Shown piece after piece: positions 41,094-49,635 of a stretch of 64,000 nt of DNA. The notes below the pieces were generated by a model. That model ran no database searches and was not told the DNA's origin. It was given only the letters and a program-made list of their open reading frames with translations. Every line of letters begins with the position of its first letter. Position 1 is the first letter of the stretch. The position numbers and the translations under genes were made by a program. Source of the stretch: an uncultured Neglectibacter sp. (GTDB lineage: Bacteria > Bacillota > Clostridia > Oscillospirales > Acutalibacteraceae); assembly GCA_946554335.1 (NCBI GenBank), contig CAMNSA010000013.1:1-64000 (forward strand). Direction: 5' to 3'.

Positions 41094-44000
41094 CTACGCG
41101 ATCCCCGCGGCGCGGAGAATATAAGCGTATGCCCAGTGGTTCTTTTTGATATCAATAAACGGACAGTATCCGTAATTCTGAAGATTTTCAAGCTCCAAGC
41201 CTCTCGGAGCGTTCTTCGTGATCAAAATGATCATCTTGATGGCCTCGGCCCGGCTGATGTTTCGATTCGGCCTGTAGGTGCCGTCCTCGTAGCCATCCAC
41301 CACGCTGTATTGCTCTAACAGGGTGATGTAATCGGTGTACCATGCGCCGGGCTTGACATCCGGGAAGGCCCGTTCCCGAATGGGTCTCTCAGGAATTTTC
41401 AGGGCCAGCGCGATCATCTTCGCCGCCTCCGCTCTGGTGATGGAGCGCTCCGGACGGAAGCTTCCGTCCTCATAGCCCTCCAGGATTCCCGCCTGCTTGG
41501 CAAAGGCCACGTTATTCGCGTACCATGCGCCGGGCTTGACGTCCTTAAAGGATTCGCCGTAGTCCTGCTCTCCGTCATAGCCGCCCATGGCCTCGGTGAG
41601 CATCTTCACAAACTCGGCTCTGGTCACCTTCCGGTTAGGACGGATCGTGCCGTTTTCATATCCGTCCAGGAACCTGGTCTCGGTGATATCCTTATACACC
41701 GCGGTGAAAACGGTGCTTCGCCAGATGGACAGCTCCGCCGGGTTCACCAGCGTTTCGCCGTCGATGGTCCAGCCCAGGAAGCCGTACCCTTCCAGTGTCT
41801 TGACGCCGGGGACCTCGGTAATGTCGGCTCCCGCCGTCATGCCGTATTCTGACTTGCCTACCAGCTCGCCGTAGTCGCCGGCGGAGTAGTAAAGGGTGAT
41901 GTAGCCTCCGGTTCCGCCCCTGGAGGGCTGCTTGACCTCCACCAGGTTCATCTGGGAAACGCCCCAGCTGGCGCCGGTGGGCTTCGTCAGCTTCACCTGT
42001 ACCAGCGCCGCCCTGGCCTCTTCATAGTTCTGGGGCCGAAGGGTCAGAAGGGAGGTGCGGCTGGAGGTATCGGAAAGACTGATGAGACTTTCCGAGGGGA
42101 ACTTCTCCGCCCCCTCTTGAGTATATTCCACATAGCTAAGATAGTTTCCGGAGTCTCCCTCCACCGGCTTGCCGGTGGTGTCGGTTTCAAGCAAGGCCCA
42201 GCGGGCCCTCACATCCGCCTTGGTATAGACCTCGCCGTACTGGTCATAGACCACCGAATTCAAGGGCTCCTGCAAGGTCCCTGTCTCCGCGTCCAGATCC
42301 TCTCCGATATAATAGGGGCCGTCGTGAGCGCTTACGATCTCCACAGAGCCGGGCACCCGTTCCTCAGCCGCGATCTGCACCACGGCCGGCTTCGTCACAT
42401 TCAGGGTGGGACAGGAGGCTCTCACCTCCACCGTCTCATAGGGGAAAGTGCTCTCTATTTTCAAAATTCCGGTGATCAGGCTCAATTCACCCACCTGAAC
42501 GCCTTCGCTGTTTTTGATAAGATAGCCCGTGACCTCTCCCGCGTGTTCCTTGTCAGAGCTGGGGGCCACAACCTCTTCGATCACCGCGCCCTGTTCCTCC
42601 AGAGCCTCTTTCCGGAAGGTGAGGGTCACCGGCGTCTCTTCCTCCATGGGAACTCCGTACTGGTCATAGACGGTGGGCATCAGCTTGATCTCTTTTGTGC
42701 CCGCCTGCTCATAGGGCCGGTCGATATTGATATAGCCGTTTTCGTCCACCCCGTCGAAATAGAGATAAGCGGGGGAAGCGGCGTCTCGTTTCAGAATGAC
42801 CCGCAGAGTCTTCCGGAAGGCCTCGTTCGTGCTGGTTCCGTTATATCCTACCGGGATCTCCACGGTTTTCGTCAGGGTGTCCGCCCCAAGCGCCGTGCTG
42901 CTCACCCGGAAATAGGCCTGATTCGGGTCGGCCGTACTGCTGGCGCCGGTGGACCCGGTAACGGACATCCTGCTGCTGTCGAACTCCATTCCCTCGATCC
43001 CGGAGAAGGTCCACAGGGGATAGTAGCCGCTGAAAACGGTTCCATACTGATCCTGCACTTCTCCCGTGGCCTCGAAGTCGCCCCAGGTTTCCCCGGAGGG
43101 CTCGTTTGCCATGGGGTCGCTGTCCCACAGGGGCAATTCAAACACCGGGCTTGCAACCGGCAGCACCAGCTCGTAGGGATAGCCGCTGCCGCGGCTCAAG
43201 GCCGTCTGCCAGATGCTGTTATCCGGGTCGAAGCCGTCGGGGGCGTTGACGGGAGCTGCCCGCACGCTTACGCTGAATTCAGACACATTGGATTCTACAG
43301 ACAAAACGCCTGTGCTGTTCGCAGCGTCCGTCATGGCGAAGGACGCGCCTCGGATATTCCGGGATTCCAGGGCGATGACCGCCTGTTCTCCCGGCATCTC
43401 TTCCCGATACTGGGAATAGACCGTGGCCTTTAACTGGATCTGCAAGGAGGGGGTATCCCGTTCGGGAATGGCGGGCCTGCCCTCGTAAGAATCTCCCCGG
43501 ATGATCTTGGATTCCGTCACCTGGGCATAGGCAGGCACGCTTGCCGCTTTTTCAAAGCGGATCACCTGCTCTGCGAAAACGCCGGGGTCGCTCACCGCCG
43601 CGGCCCGCACGGTGATGGAAGCGCCGCTTGCCTTCATCTCTTCGGAATACTGGATCATGATCCTTCCGGTGCTCGCATTGGTTACAGTGGCGTTCACGCC
43701 GGGAGTGCAGGCGGAGATCTGCCACTGCACCGCCGCGCCCAGAGGCACCTCGAACTGGTCCAGCGCCTGAACTCTCAGGGTATAATACTCGCCGCTGGAA
43801 AGCGCGGAGGGGATGGGCAGGACGGGGTCTGTCTCAGAATTTTCAATGTCCCGGATCCCGTTGAACCTGAGGGACGCCAGAGTGGCGTTTGCCCTGTGCA
43901 GAGGGATGGGGATCGGCTCTGTGATCTCTTCGCCGGAATCGGTGACGAACACCGCTTCCAGGTCTGCCGTTCCGCCCAGCGCCTGAGAGGTGACCACCAC

Positions 44001-47000
44001 CTGGTTCCCATTGATGGAAACGCCCTGGGGCTGCTCTCCCGCGAAGCGCAGGAAGATCCGGCTGCTCTCTTCGTAGAGGTACAGGCCGTACTGACTTCTC
44101 ACATAGGAGACCACCGTCAGGCTGTTAGTCTTCCCGGAGTCCGGCACCTGGATCCCGGCGATATAATCGTTGGCCACTAAAATGTCATAGGGCCGCACAT
44201 CCGGCATCTCCACCGTGATCTTCTTCTGAGGAGATTCCTTCAAATTATAGGTGGCGGTAGTCTGGAAGGACTGTACCACCTGATTGTCGTCCGCAACCTG
44301 CGTAAAGCGGAGAACGCCGTCTATGGAAAGGGAGAATCCGTTTATCTCATACCGGTTCTGCGTCCGGTTGTAGGTGATCTCCCCGGTGGGCTTTCGGTTG
44401 GGATCAGAGGCGTCGTCGTAATAGTTGAGCACCGTCCCGTCCTTCAGCGTCACGGAGTAGAGCATCCAGGAAAGGCCGCTGGTGATGGTCTCCGGCTCGT
44501 CTCCGTACTGGCTGTAGCCGACGGCTGTCAGTTGGATGGGGCCCGCAGCCGCCTGGTCTCTGGAGGGGTATTCCACGGAATCCTCCACCACTATGGCTTC
44601 GTCGATCTGCCTTCCGGCCCTTCTGACTTCCAGATCAAAGGTGCGCTCGATCCGCTTAATGCCCTTTTGAGAGATCACGACCTTCACGGTGAACTTCGCG
44701 TTGGGAGCGCAGGACTTTACCGTGACAATGCCGGAACTCTTGTCCAGAGAAATCAGACCGTCCGCCTGCGGGGCGTTTACAAAGGACCAGGTCGCATTGT
44801 AATCCGCGGGAGCCACCAAAGAGTTGTACTGGTCCCGCACCTCCACGGTGGGAGTCATCAGATACTGGGCGTCCGGGGCGTTCTTATCCGGCGGCGCCAC
44901 CAGTGTGCGGTCATAACGGGCGATCAGCGCCTTGGCGACAGGCTCTGCCCGAAGCACGGAAACCGTGGCCTGCGGGGCGCTTACGCCCACATAGTTGGCG
45001 GAAAGCTGAATGTCTGTATTCGTAGCCTGAGAGGTGATCTCCAGCACAGAGCTGTGGTCTCCCGTCAGGCGGATACCGCTTAGGTTGCTTCCTGTCAGGG
45101 TCATAGTCCAGGGGGCCGGATTCAGGTGACCGTAAGTATATTCGGCCGCCGCCCAGCTCCAGGGGTCGCCGTACTGGTCATAGGGCATGGCGTTGAGCTG
45201 ATAGGTCCTGGTCCCCTCCGCCGCGTCCGGCACGCCTACGGAAGCGGGCGTCTTCATGATGATGTGATCCAGCCGGGAAGCCTCTCTGTGAAACTGGAGG
45301 CGATAAGTCTTCTCCACCACTGCGGGAGTGCTGCTTTCCGGATACAGGGTAGCTCGGATCGTATACATCATTACTGTACCGTCCGCCGTGGTGCTGTCAA
45401 AGCGGATCACACCCTCCTCCAAAGAGGTGATGTCCACGCCCACCTTCTGATACTCGGGGGCGTTCTCCGGAAAGGAGGCTTCAAACTCCACGCTGATGTC
45501 GCTGTTTTGCTTGATCTTATTCAAATCGAAGTTCAGCGGGTTCGCGTCAGAGCGCAGATCGGGAACGATATCATAAATAGAAAGATCCTCCAGCGGGTCC
45601 GCAGGGTCTCTCCACTGGTTGGCAAGCTCTCTGAGGTAAGTGACCAGTTCGGCCTGGCCCAGCGCCTTGGTGTTCGCGTCCAAAGCCGGAACGGAAAGGT
45701 CCACGGTCACAACGCCGTCGCTGCTCGTTCCCTGCACGGTGCCGCCGTAAAGAACAGCGTCCAGATAAGCCAGGTAATCCGGCTTCTTGACTACCAGCAG
45801 CTCCACGGGCTCCGGATTCTTATCCCGGCCCTTTATCTTCAGCTCGTAAACGCCGGGAACAACATCCTTAACATCCTTATTGTCCTTATATATAATGGTA
45901 TACTCGTTTTCGGCCCCGTCCTCCTTGGGCTCCACCAGGAAGGGGGACTCGGAAAAGGCTGCCGCGTAAATGGCCGCAGCCACGCTGCCCTCCTTGGGCT
46001 CCAGCACGATCTCGCTCCTCACATCCATGGGGAAGCCGTACTGATCATAGGCGCTGGAAAGCACCGGCAGCCCTTCCATATAGATCTTATCCTGCTTGTT
46101 GGACGCGCCCTCCCGATAGGGGATGCCCACAGCAAAGCCGTTTGTGGTCTCCTCCCCCTCCGGAGTGACCCGCAGGGAGGAAGCGTCCAGATCGGCCTTC
46201 GTGGACTGAGAGGACTGCTTCACAAGGCGAATATGGTCGGGAGAGCTGGCTGTAAAGCTCAGCCCCTTTTCATCATTGATATAAGTGGCCCGCAGGTACA
46301 GATCGCCTGTAGTGAGGATATCTTCCGCTTCCTTCCACAGATAGCTGTCCGGGTTCGCCGCCTCGTTGGTCACATAAAGCTGCGGCATGGGGCGCTGCTC
46401 TTCTTTCTCCTCCACCGCGCCGGCAGCGTCCGCGCCGTAATAGTGCACAGTCGTTTCCGGATCCATGTCAATGATCACGCCCAGCGGCGCCGCCATCACG
46501 AACTCTTCCTTCCCGCTGCTGGTACGATACAGCCGCTGGAACTTGTATCCGTCATAATAGCCGCCGTCGAAAATCGCTTCCTTGGAAAGCAGGGTCTCGC
46601 TACCCCGCTCGGTGAAACATTCCACCTCGCTCTGTGCGCCGGTGAAAAGATAGTCGCAGTCCTTGAGGGCCGTCTGCCCGTCCGGCATCAGCAGGTCCCA
46701 GGAAATGCACTCAAAGAACCGCTCGGCATCCTCCCGCTCCGGTGTGGTGAGAGAATTCCCGCTGACGCCGGAGGAGGTGGTGTATCTCAGCCGGATCATC
46801 TTGCCTTCGTCCAGCTGATTCTCATTATACCTCGCGGGGATCCGCTCTCCCCGTTCTTCCTTTTCCGCGCTTTCCGCTTCCGTGGGCACCGCGTAGCGGG
46901 CGATCTGATATTTGGTGGACTGTCCGGAGGGCGTCAGGAAATCCGGATCCTCCACGGGCTTTTCCGTGCCGTCTTCGGCCTCATAGGTATCTCCCGTAAA

Positions 47001-48059
47001 GGTGTTGGTGATACCCATATAGAATGCCTGCATCACATAGCGGTCGTCCATATGCTCGTAGTAGTAGCCGGGGGCCGCCGCCGTGTCGTTGCTCTCGTCC
47101 AGCAGCGCGCCGGACCAGTTGTCCGCGCTCTTGAAGGGCGTGGTCTTTGGGGTCTCAAAATACCACCAGTCAGACCCTGCCGTAGCCTTCTGCCGGTTAT
47201 TGGACAGGATAGAGCCCTTCTTCTCCCGATAGGCCGCGCCGCCCATCACAAGAGAGGCGGAGGAGGCGCTGCCCCGCTCGCTGTAAAGCCGGGAGGCGAT
47301 AGCGTTGGCCTCTTCCACGGTCTGAGGCACGCGGATGGAGTTGATGAACAGTGCGTCCGCGCTTTTCGCCGGCTGGGTCCCGTTCTCGGTCGCGGTATAG
47401 CACTGGAAGTAAAGATCCACCACCGTCACATAGCCGTCCGCTTCCGGCATCAGCCAGGCTCTGTTCCAATCCAGAGAGAAGTCCAGATAGCAGTTCAGGG
47501 TTTCGCCGTCGATCTCTACGAAATAGGCCGTCTCATATTCGCTGAACCGGTTGTCTGCGCACCCCAGCGCCTCGTTCACGGAGATTCCGGCGTTCGCCTG
47601 ACGGCCCCTGCCCTGGGAGAAGCTGTACAAAAAGGTGTTGTTGCGCTCGTCCGGCGCCCCCACAAAGCCCACAAAGTCTCCGTAGGAAACGATGCTTTGT
47701 CCGTTCTTCATCACGGGGGAGATGGATTCGCTGTCCGTCTGGAAGGCAAAATATCCGTCGCTTATGAAGGTTCCGGTAAAGAGCCCCGGAGAAGCTTCGA
47801 CAGCGTCGCTCTCGCTGGGTTTTACTTTTAAGGACATGGTGAGAATTCCGGTTTCACTGTCAAAACCGGTCTGCTCGAATTTGATTCTGGTGTCGGGGGC
47901 AGTCTCACTGAGAAAAGCTTCCTGTGCCTGGAAGGTGGGGCTGCTCTCTGTGTCTTTGGCCGCGGCGCCGCTCATCGGCTGCGCGCCCACAGGGGTCATC
48001 CCAGACAGAAAAACAGCTGTCGCGAGCATCCATGACAACACTCTTTCTCTCTTTCTCAT
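41094..48059 (-). CDS. SLH-anchored surface protein with DQYG Ig-like repeats, 2,321 aa
   Basis: I chose the ATG at 48059, not the in-frame ATG 45 codons upstream: AGGAGG lies 9 nt before it (48069-48074) and the protein then opens with a signal peptide (MRKRERVLSWMLATAVFLSG, cleavage near VGA-Q). Residues ~50-257 are a beta-rich domain with FDSETGILTMSL, matching the start of the giant protein. A ~400-aa unique region follows. About ten Ig-like repeats with DQYG-type motifs lie at residues ~670-1,950 (YDQYGFP, YDQYGDP, YSQYGDE, VYDQYGV, VYDQYGE). An InlB-like repeat (GYGFLGWTIDG) is at ~2,050-2,120. Three SLH domains fill residues ~2,124-2,321, with GYENGTIRPNRKVTRAEF, GYEDGSFRPERSITRAEA and GYEDGTYRPNRNISRAEA motifs. 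SLH domains bind pyruvylated secondary wall polymer, so this is the wall anchor of the gene set and the first gene of the operon. Confidence 0.93.
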   Translation of the reverse strand: MRKRERVLSWMLATAVFLSGMTPVGAQPMSGAAAKDTESSPTFQAQEAFLSETAPDTRIKFEQTGFDSETGILTMSLKVKPSESDAVEASPGLFTGTFISDGYFAFQTDSESISPVMKNGQSIVSYGDFVGFVGAPDERNNTFLYSFSQGRGRQANAGISVNEALGCADNRFSEYETAYFVEIDGETLNCYLDFSLDWNRAWLMPEADGYVTVVDLYFQCYTATENGTQPAKSADALFINSIRVPQTVEEANAIASRLYSERGSASSASLVMGGAAYREKKGSILSNNRQKATAGSDWWYFETPKTTPFKSADNWSGALLDESNDTAAAPGYYYEHMDDRYVMQAFYMGITNTFTGDTYEAEDGTEKPVEDPDFLTPSGQSTKYQIARYAVPTEAESAEKEERGERIPARYNENQLDEGKMIRLRYTTSSGVSGNSLTTPEREDAERFFECISWDLLMPDGQTALKDCDYLFTGAQSEVECFTERGSETLLSKEAIFDGGYYDGYKFQRLYRTSSGKEEFVMAAPLGVIIDMDPETTVHYYGADAAGAVEEKEEQRPMPQLYVTNEAANPDSYLWKEAEDILTTGDLYLRATYINDEKGLSFTASSPDHIRLVKQSSQSTKADLDASSLRVTPEGEETTNGFAVGIPYREGASNKQDKIYMEGLPVLSSAYDQYGFPMDVRSEIVLEPKEGSVAAAIYAAAFSESPFLVEPKEDGAENEYTIIYKDNKDVKDVVPGVYELKIKGRDKNPEPVELLVVKKPDYLAYLDAVLYGGTVQGTSSDGVVTVDLSVPALDANTKALGQAELVTYLRELANQWRDPADPLEDLSIYDIVPDLRSDANPLNFDLNKIKQNSDISVEFEASFPENAPEYQKVGVDITSLEEGVIRFDSTTADGTVMMYTIRATLYPESSTPAVVEKTYRLQFHREASRLDHIIMKTPASVGVPDAAEGTRTYQLNAMPYDQYGDPWSWAAAEYTYGHLNPAPWTMTLTGSNLSGIRLTGDHSSVLEITSQATNTDIQLSANYVGVSAPQATVSVLRAEPVAKALIARYDRTLVAPPDKNAPDAQYLMTPTVEVRDQYNSLVAPADYNATWSFVNAPQADGLISLDKSSGIVTVKSCAPNAKFTVKVVISQKGIKRIERTFDLEVRRAGRQIDEAIVVEDSVEYPSRDQAAAGPIQLTAVGYSQYGDEPETITSGLSWMLYSVTLKDGTVLNYYDDASDPNRKPTGEITYNRTQNRYEINGFSLSIDGVLRFTQVADDNQVVQSFQTTATYNLKESPQKKITVEMPDVRPYDILVANDYIAGIQVPDSGKTNSLTVVSYVRSQYGLYLYEESSRIFLRFAGEQPQGVSINGNQVVVTSQALGGTADLEAVFVTDSGEEITEPIPIPLHRANATLASLRFNGIRDIENSETDPVLPIPSALSSGEYYTLRVQALDQFEVPLGAAVQWQISACTPGVNATVTNASTGRIMIQYSEEMKASGASITVRAAAVSDPGVFAEQVIRFEKAASVPAYAQVTESKIIRGDSYEGRPAIPERDTPSLQIQLKATVYSQYREEMPGEQAVIALESRNIRGASFAMTDAANSTGVLSVESNVSEFSVSVRAAPVNAPDGFDPDNSIWQTALSRGSGYPYELVLPVASPVFELPLWDSDPMANEPSGETWGDFEATGEVQDQYGTVFSGYYPLWTFSGIEGMEFDSSRMSVTGSTGASSTADPNQAYFRVSSTALGADTLTKTVEIPVGYNGTSTNEAFRKTLRVILKRDAASPAYLYFDGVDENGYINIDRPYEQAGTKEIKLMPTVYDQYGVPMEEETPVTLTFRKEALEEQGAVIEEVVAPSSDKEHAGEVTGYLIKNSEGVQVGELSLITGILKIESTFPYETVEVRASCPTLNVTKPAVVQIAAEERVPGSVEIVSAHDGPYYIGEDLDAETGTLQEPLNSVVYDQYGEVYTKADVRARWALLETDTTGKPVEGDSGNYLSYVEYTQEGAEKFPSESLISLSDTSSRTSLLTLRPQNYEEARAALVQVKLTKPTGASWGVSQMNLVEVKQPSRGGTGGYITLYYSAGDYGELVGKSEYGMTAGADITEVPGVKTLEGYGFLGWTIDGETLVNPAELSIWRSTVFTAVYKDITETRFLDGYENGTIRPNRKVTRAEFVKMLTEAMGGYDGEQDYGESFKDVKPGAWYANNVAFAKQAGILEGYEDGSFRPERSITRAEAAKMIALALKIPERPIRERAFPDVKPGAWYTDYITLLEQYSVVDGYEDGTYRPNRNISRAEAIKMIILITKNAPRGLELENLQNYGYCPFIDIKKNHWAYAYILRAAGIA
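42200..46080 (-). repeat. About ten DQYG-type Ig-like repeats in the SLH protein
   Basis: Motif sites lie near 46040, 45170, 44825, 44510, 44090, 43750, 43410, 43045, 42660 and 42235. Spacing is 320-430 bp apart from one ~870-bp gap between the first two. The motif and surrounding beta-strand pattern match the array in the giant gene, so both arrays belong to one domain family. Confidence 0.82.
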
Positions 48060-48263
48060 GTTTGCGTTCCTCCTAATGCCCTTGCTGATTTTTCCGCCTC
48101 CCGCAAAAAAGGGGTCAAAACCGTCCCTCAGGTCCTTATAGCGCCGGCCCTGCCGGCCAAAGAAGGAACCACAATATCTTGAGGCGAAAAACACGATATC
48201 TACAAAGCTCAGTGGTGGAATTTCCTAAAAAAGAGCGCAGTACCCCACGCTTCATTTTCATCC
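48060..48263 (-). promoter_or_regulatory. About 200-nt 5' leader of the giant surface-protein operon
   Basis: From the predicted start near 48263 to the ATG at 48059 the mRNA would carry about 204 nt of leader. It contains a GC-rich hairpin near 48142-48159 (two GCCGGC blocks), then a run of six T (minus strand) after GACCCC near 48109-48116, and the AGGAGG at 48069-48074. Such length leaves room for a regulatory RNA. It does not match a riboswitch class I know. Confidence 0.4.
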
Positions 48264-48269
48264 TATTAT

Positions 48270-48297
48270 ATTATAGCGGATTTTCCGAAAACTTCAA
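48270..48297 (-). promoter_or_regulatory. Promoter of the surface-protein operon
   Basis: On the minus strand TTGAAG (48292-48297) and a perfect TATAAT (48270-48275) are separated by 16 nt. The stretch just upstream is A/T-rich (48300-48350) and could act as an UP element. It faces the SLH gene and is the only strong promoter seen for the three giant genes. Confidence 0.7.
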
Positions 48298-48532
48298 CCT
48301 CTTTTTGCCAAAAAAGCAAAATTGAACGAATAATTTTTCTTTCTGAAAAATGTGCTGATTCTACAAATTTCCCCCTTTTTCGCGAGCCCCGCAAAGCCCT
48401 CTTTTCCCGAAAGCTCCCTCTGCGTCCCGGAGGCTCGACAAGAACGATTTTTCTGCCTTCTCGCCCACGGGAAACGGTCGGTCAAAAACGACCCGTCGGG
48501 ACCGGTTGTTATGAAAAAATCCTCCGGCGGCG

Positions 48533-48561
48533 TTGACAACCGAAACTCCTCCCTCTATAAT
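48533..48561 (+). promoter_or_regulatory. Consensus promoter of the small SLH protein
   Basis: TTGACA (48533-48538) and TATAAT (48556-48561) are both perfect matches with a 17-nt spacer, an ideal vegetative sigma promoter. The leader to the ATG at 48680 is about 110 nt. Between this and the divergent promoter (48298-48532) I see only A/T-rich spacer and no convincing gene. Confidence 0.85.
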
Positions 48562-48679
48562 GAGAGTGGGTTCTTTTATCCGCTGGGAGGATAGAACAGC
48601 AGAACAGGGCTGCCGGAAACCGGTTCGCCCCGTTTATGACGGCCCGTTTCACAAAAACATAGACAGGAGGCTGCTGTTT

Positions 48680-49408
48680 ATGAGTACGAAAAAATTTACA
48701 AATGCGCCTGCTTTTCTCCGCGCCTTGCTCTGCGCGGCGCTGGCATTTCTGATTCTGGTCTGCGCCCTTTCGCCCCAATGCCTTGCGGCCGACGACGCGC
48801 CCTCGCTCCGGCGGGCGAACAGCCCGTTTATGACGGGCTACTCCGGCGGCATCATGGCCCCGGAAAGAACCATCACCCGGGCAGAGTTTCTGAAAATGCT
48901 GATGGTCGCGCTGCTGGATTACAGCGACACCCTGAATTACGGCGCTCCCTCCTTTTCCGATATCGCCATCCGGAAATGGTACACCGGCTACATCGCCTAT
49001 GCGGAGCAGCTGGGGATCGTGGAAGGGTATGAAGACGGCACCTTCCACCCCGACGAGCCCATCACCCGGAGCGAGGCCGCCAAGCTTCTTGCACTCTCTC
49101 TGCCGGAGCTCACCATCAAGGCCGGGGAAGAAAGCCGGTTTTCGGATGTGAGCGGCTGGGCGGTTCCCTATGTGAACGCTTTGGCGGAAAAGGGGATCGT
49201 GTCCGGCTATCAGAATAACCTGTTCCGGCCCAACCGGAACATCACCCGAGGGGAAGCCGCCAAGCTGGTCTGTGTGAGCCAGGGCTTTTCTCCCAGTAAG
49301 GAGGAGCTTGCTCTGCTTACCTCCTCTCTCTGGAACCCCTTCTCCGATGTGTCGGAGGGCAAGTGGTATTACGGCTACCTTCTGTACGCGGCAGGCTATC
49401 TCTCCTGA
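48680..49408 (+). CDS. Small SLH-domain-only secreted protein, 242 aa
   Basis: The start at 48680 has AGGAGG 9 nt before it (48665-48670). It opens with a signal peptide, STKKFTNAPAFLRALLCAAL then a hydrophobic run ending CLA-AD near residue 36. The mature part is essentially three SLH domains: a degenerate first one (FMTGYSGGIMAPERTITRAEF), a second with GYEDGTFHPDEPITRSEA, and a third with GYQNNLFRPNRNITRGEA, ending in W-Y-Y-G-Y-L-L-Y-A-A-G. No cargo domain is attached. It is transcribed divergently from the giant operon, from a perfect consensus promoter. It may be an abundant wall-coating protein or a competitor or spacer for SLH binding sites on the wall polymer. That role is inference. 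Confidence 0.9.
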   Translation: MSTKKFTNAPAFLRALLCAALAFLILVCALSPQCLAADDAPSLRRANSPFMTGYSGGIMAPERTITRAEFLKMLMVALLDYSDTLNYGAPSFSDIAIRKWYTGYIAYAEQLGIVEGYEDGTFHPDEPITRSEAAKLLALSLPELTIKAGEESRFSDVSGWAVPYVNALAEKGIVSGYQNNLFRPNRNITRGEAAKLVCVSQGFSPSKEELALLTSSLWNPFSDVSEGKWYYGYLLYAAGYLS

Positions 49409-49447
49409 TTTCCGTCAGAGGAGAGCCTGGCTTTCAGACGCTTTTCA

Positions 49448-49480
49448 GGGGATCCCTCCCGCCGGGGGATCTCCTTTTTT
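49448..49480 (+). terminator. Intrinsic terminator after the small SLH gene
   Basis: A 9-bp stem (49448-49456 with 49466-49474, one G-U pair) with a 9-nt loop is followed by six T. Confidence 0.75.
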
Positions 49481-49564
49481 CTATGTCCCAACAGGGTGTA
49501 TCGGGGGACGCCGCGGAAAAGCCCCCGCTGAAAAAGCTGCGGATCGGTTCCAGTCCAAAATGCG

Positions 49565-49593
49565 TTGCAATCTCCCGGAAAAAATGCTAGAAT
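49565..49593 (+). promoter_or_regulatory. Promoter of glyQS
   Basis: TTGCAA (49565-49570) and TAGAAT (49588-49593) are separated by 17 nt. The predicted start near 49600 leaves a leader of only about 36 nt, too short for a T-box. Confidence 0.65.
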
Positions 49594-49635
49594 AAGGCTT
49601 ACACTGGAAAATGACGAGAAAGGCGGCTTCACATC

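Noticed and set aside
1-48059. Horizontal transfer of the surface-protein block
   Set aside because: I see no integrase, tRNA end, direct repeats or clear change in codon or GC character at its right edge; the left edge is outside the window.
48060-48194. 45-codon N-terminal extension of the SLH protein
   Set aside because: The extension lacks an RBS and would bury the signal peptide; the ATG at 48059 has AGGAGG at ideal spacing.
48294-48539. 81-codon minus-strand frame between the divergent promoters
   Set aside because: It overlaps both promoter boxes, has no RBS and encodes no recognisable protein.
49308-49595. Small plus-strand frames overlapping the end of the SLH-only gene and its terminator
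   Set aside because: They cross the terminator and the glyQS promoter in other frames and have no RBS or domain.
49409-49635. T-box or glycine riboswitch ahead of glyQS
   Set aside because: The predicted leader is about 36 nt, too short, and no T-box sequence or specifier stem is seen.
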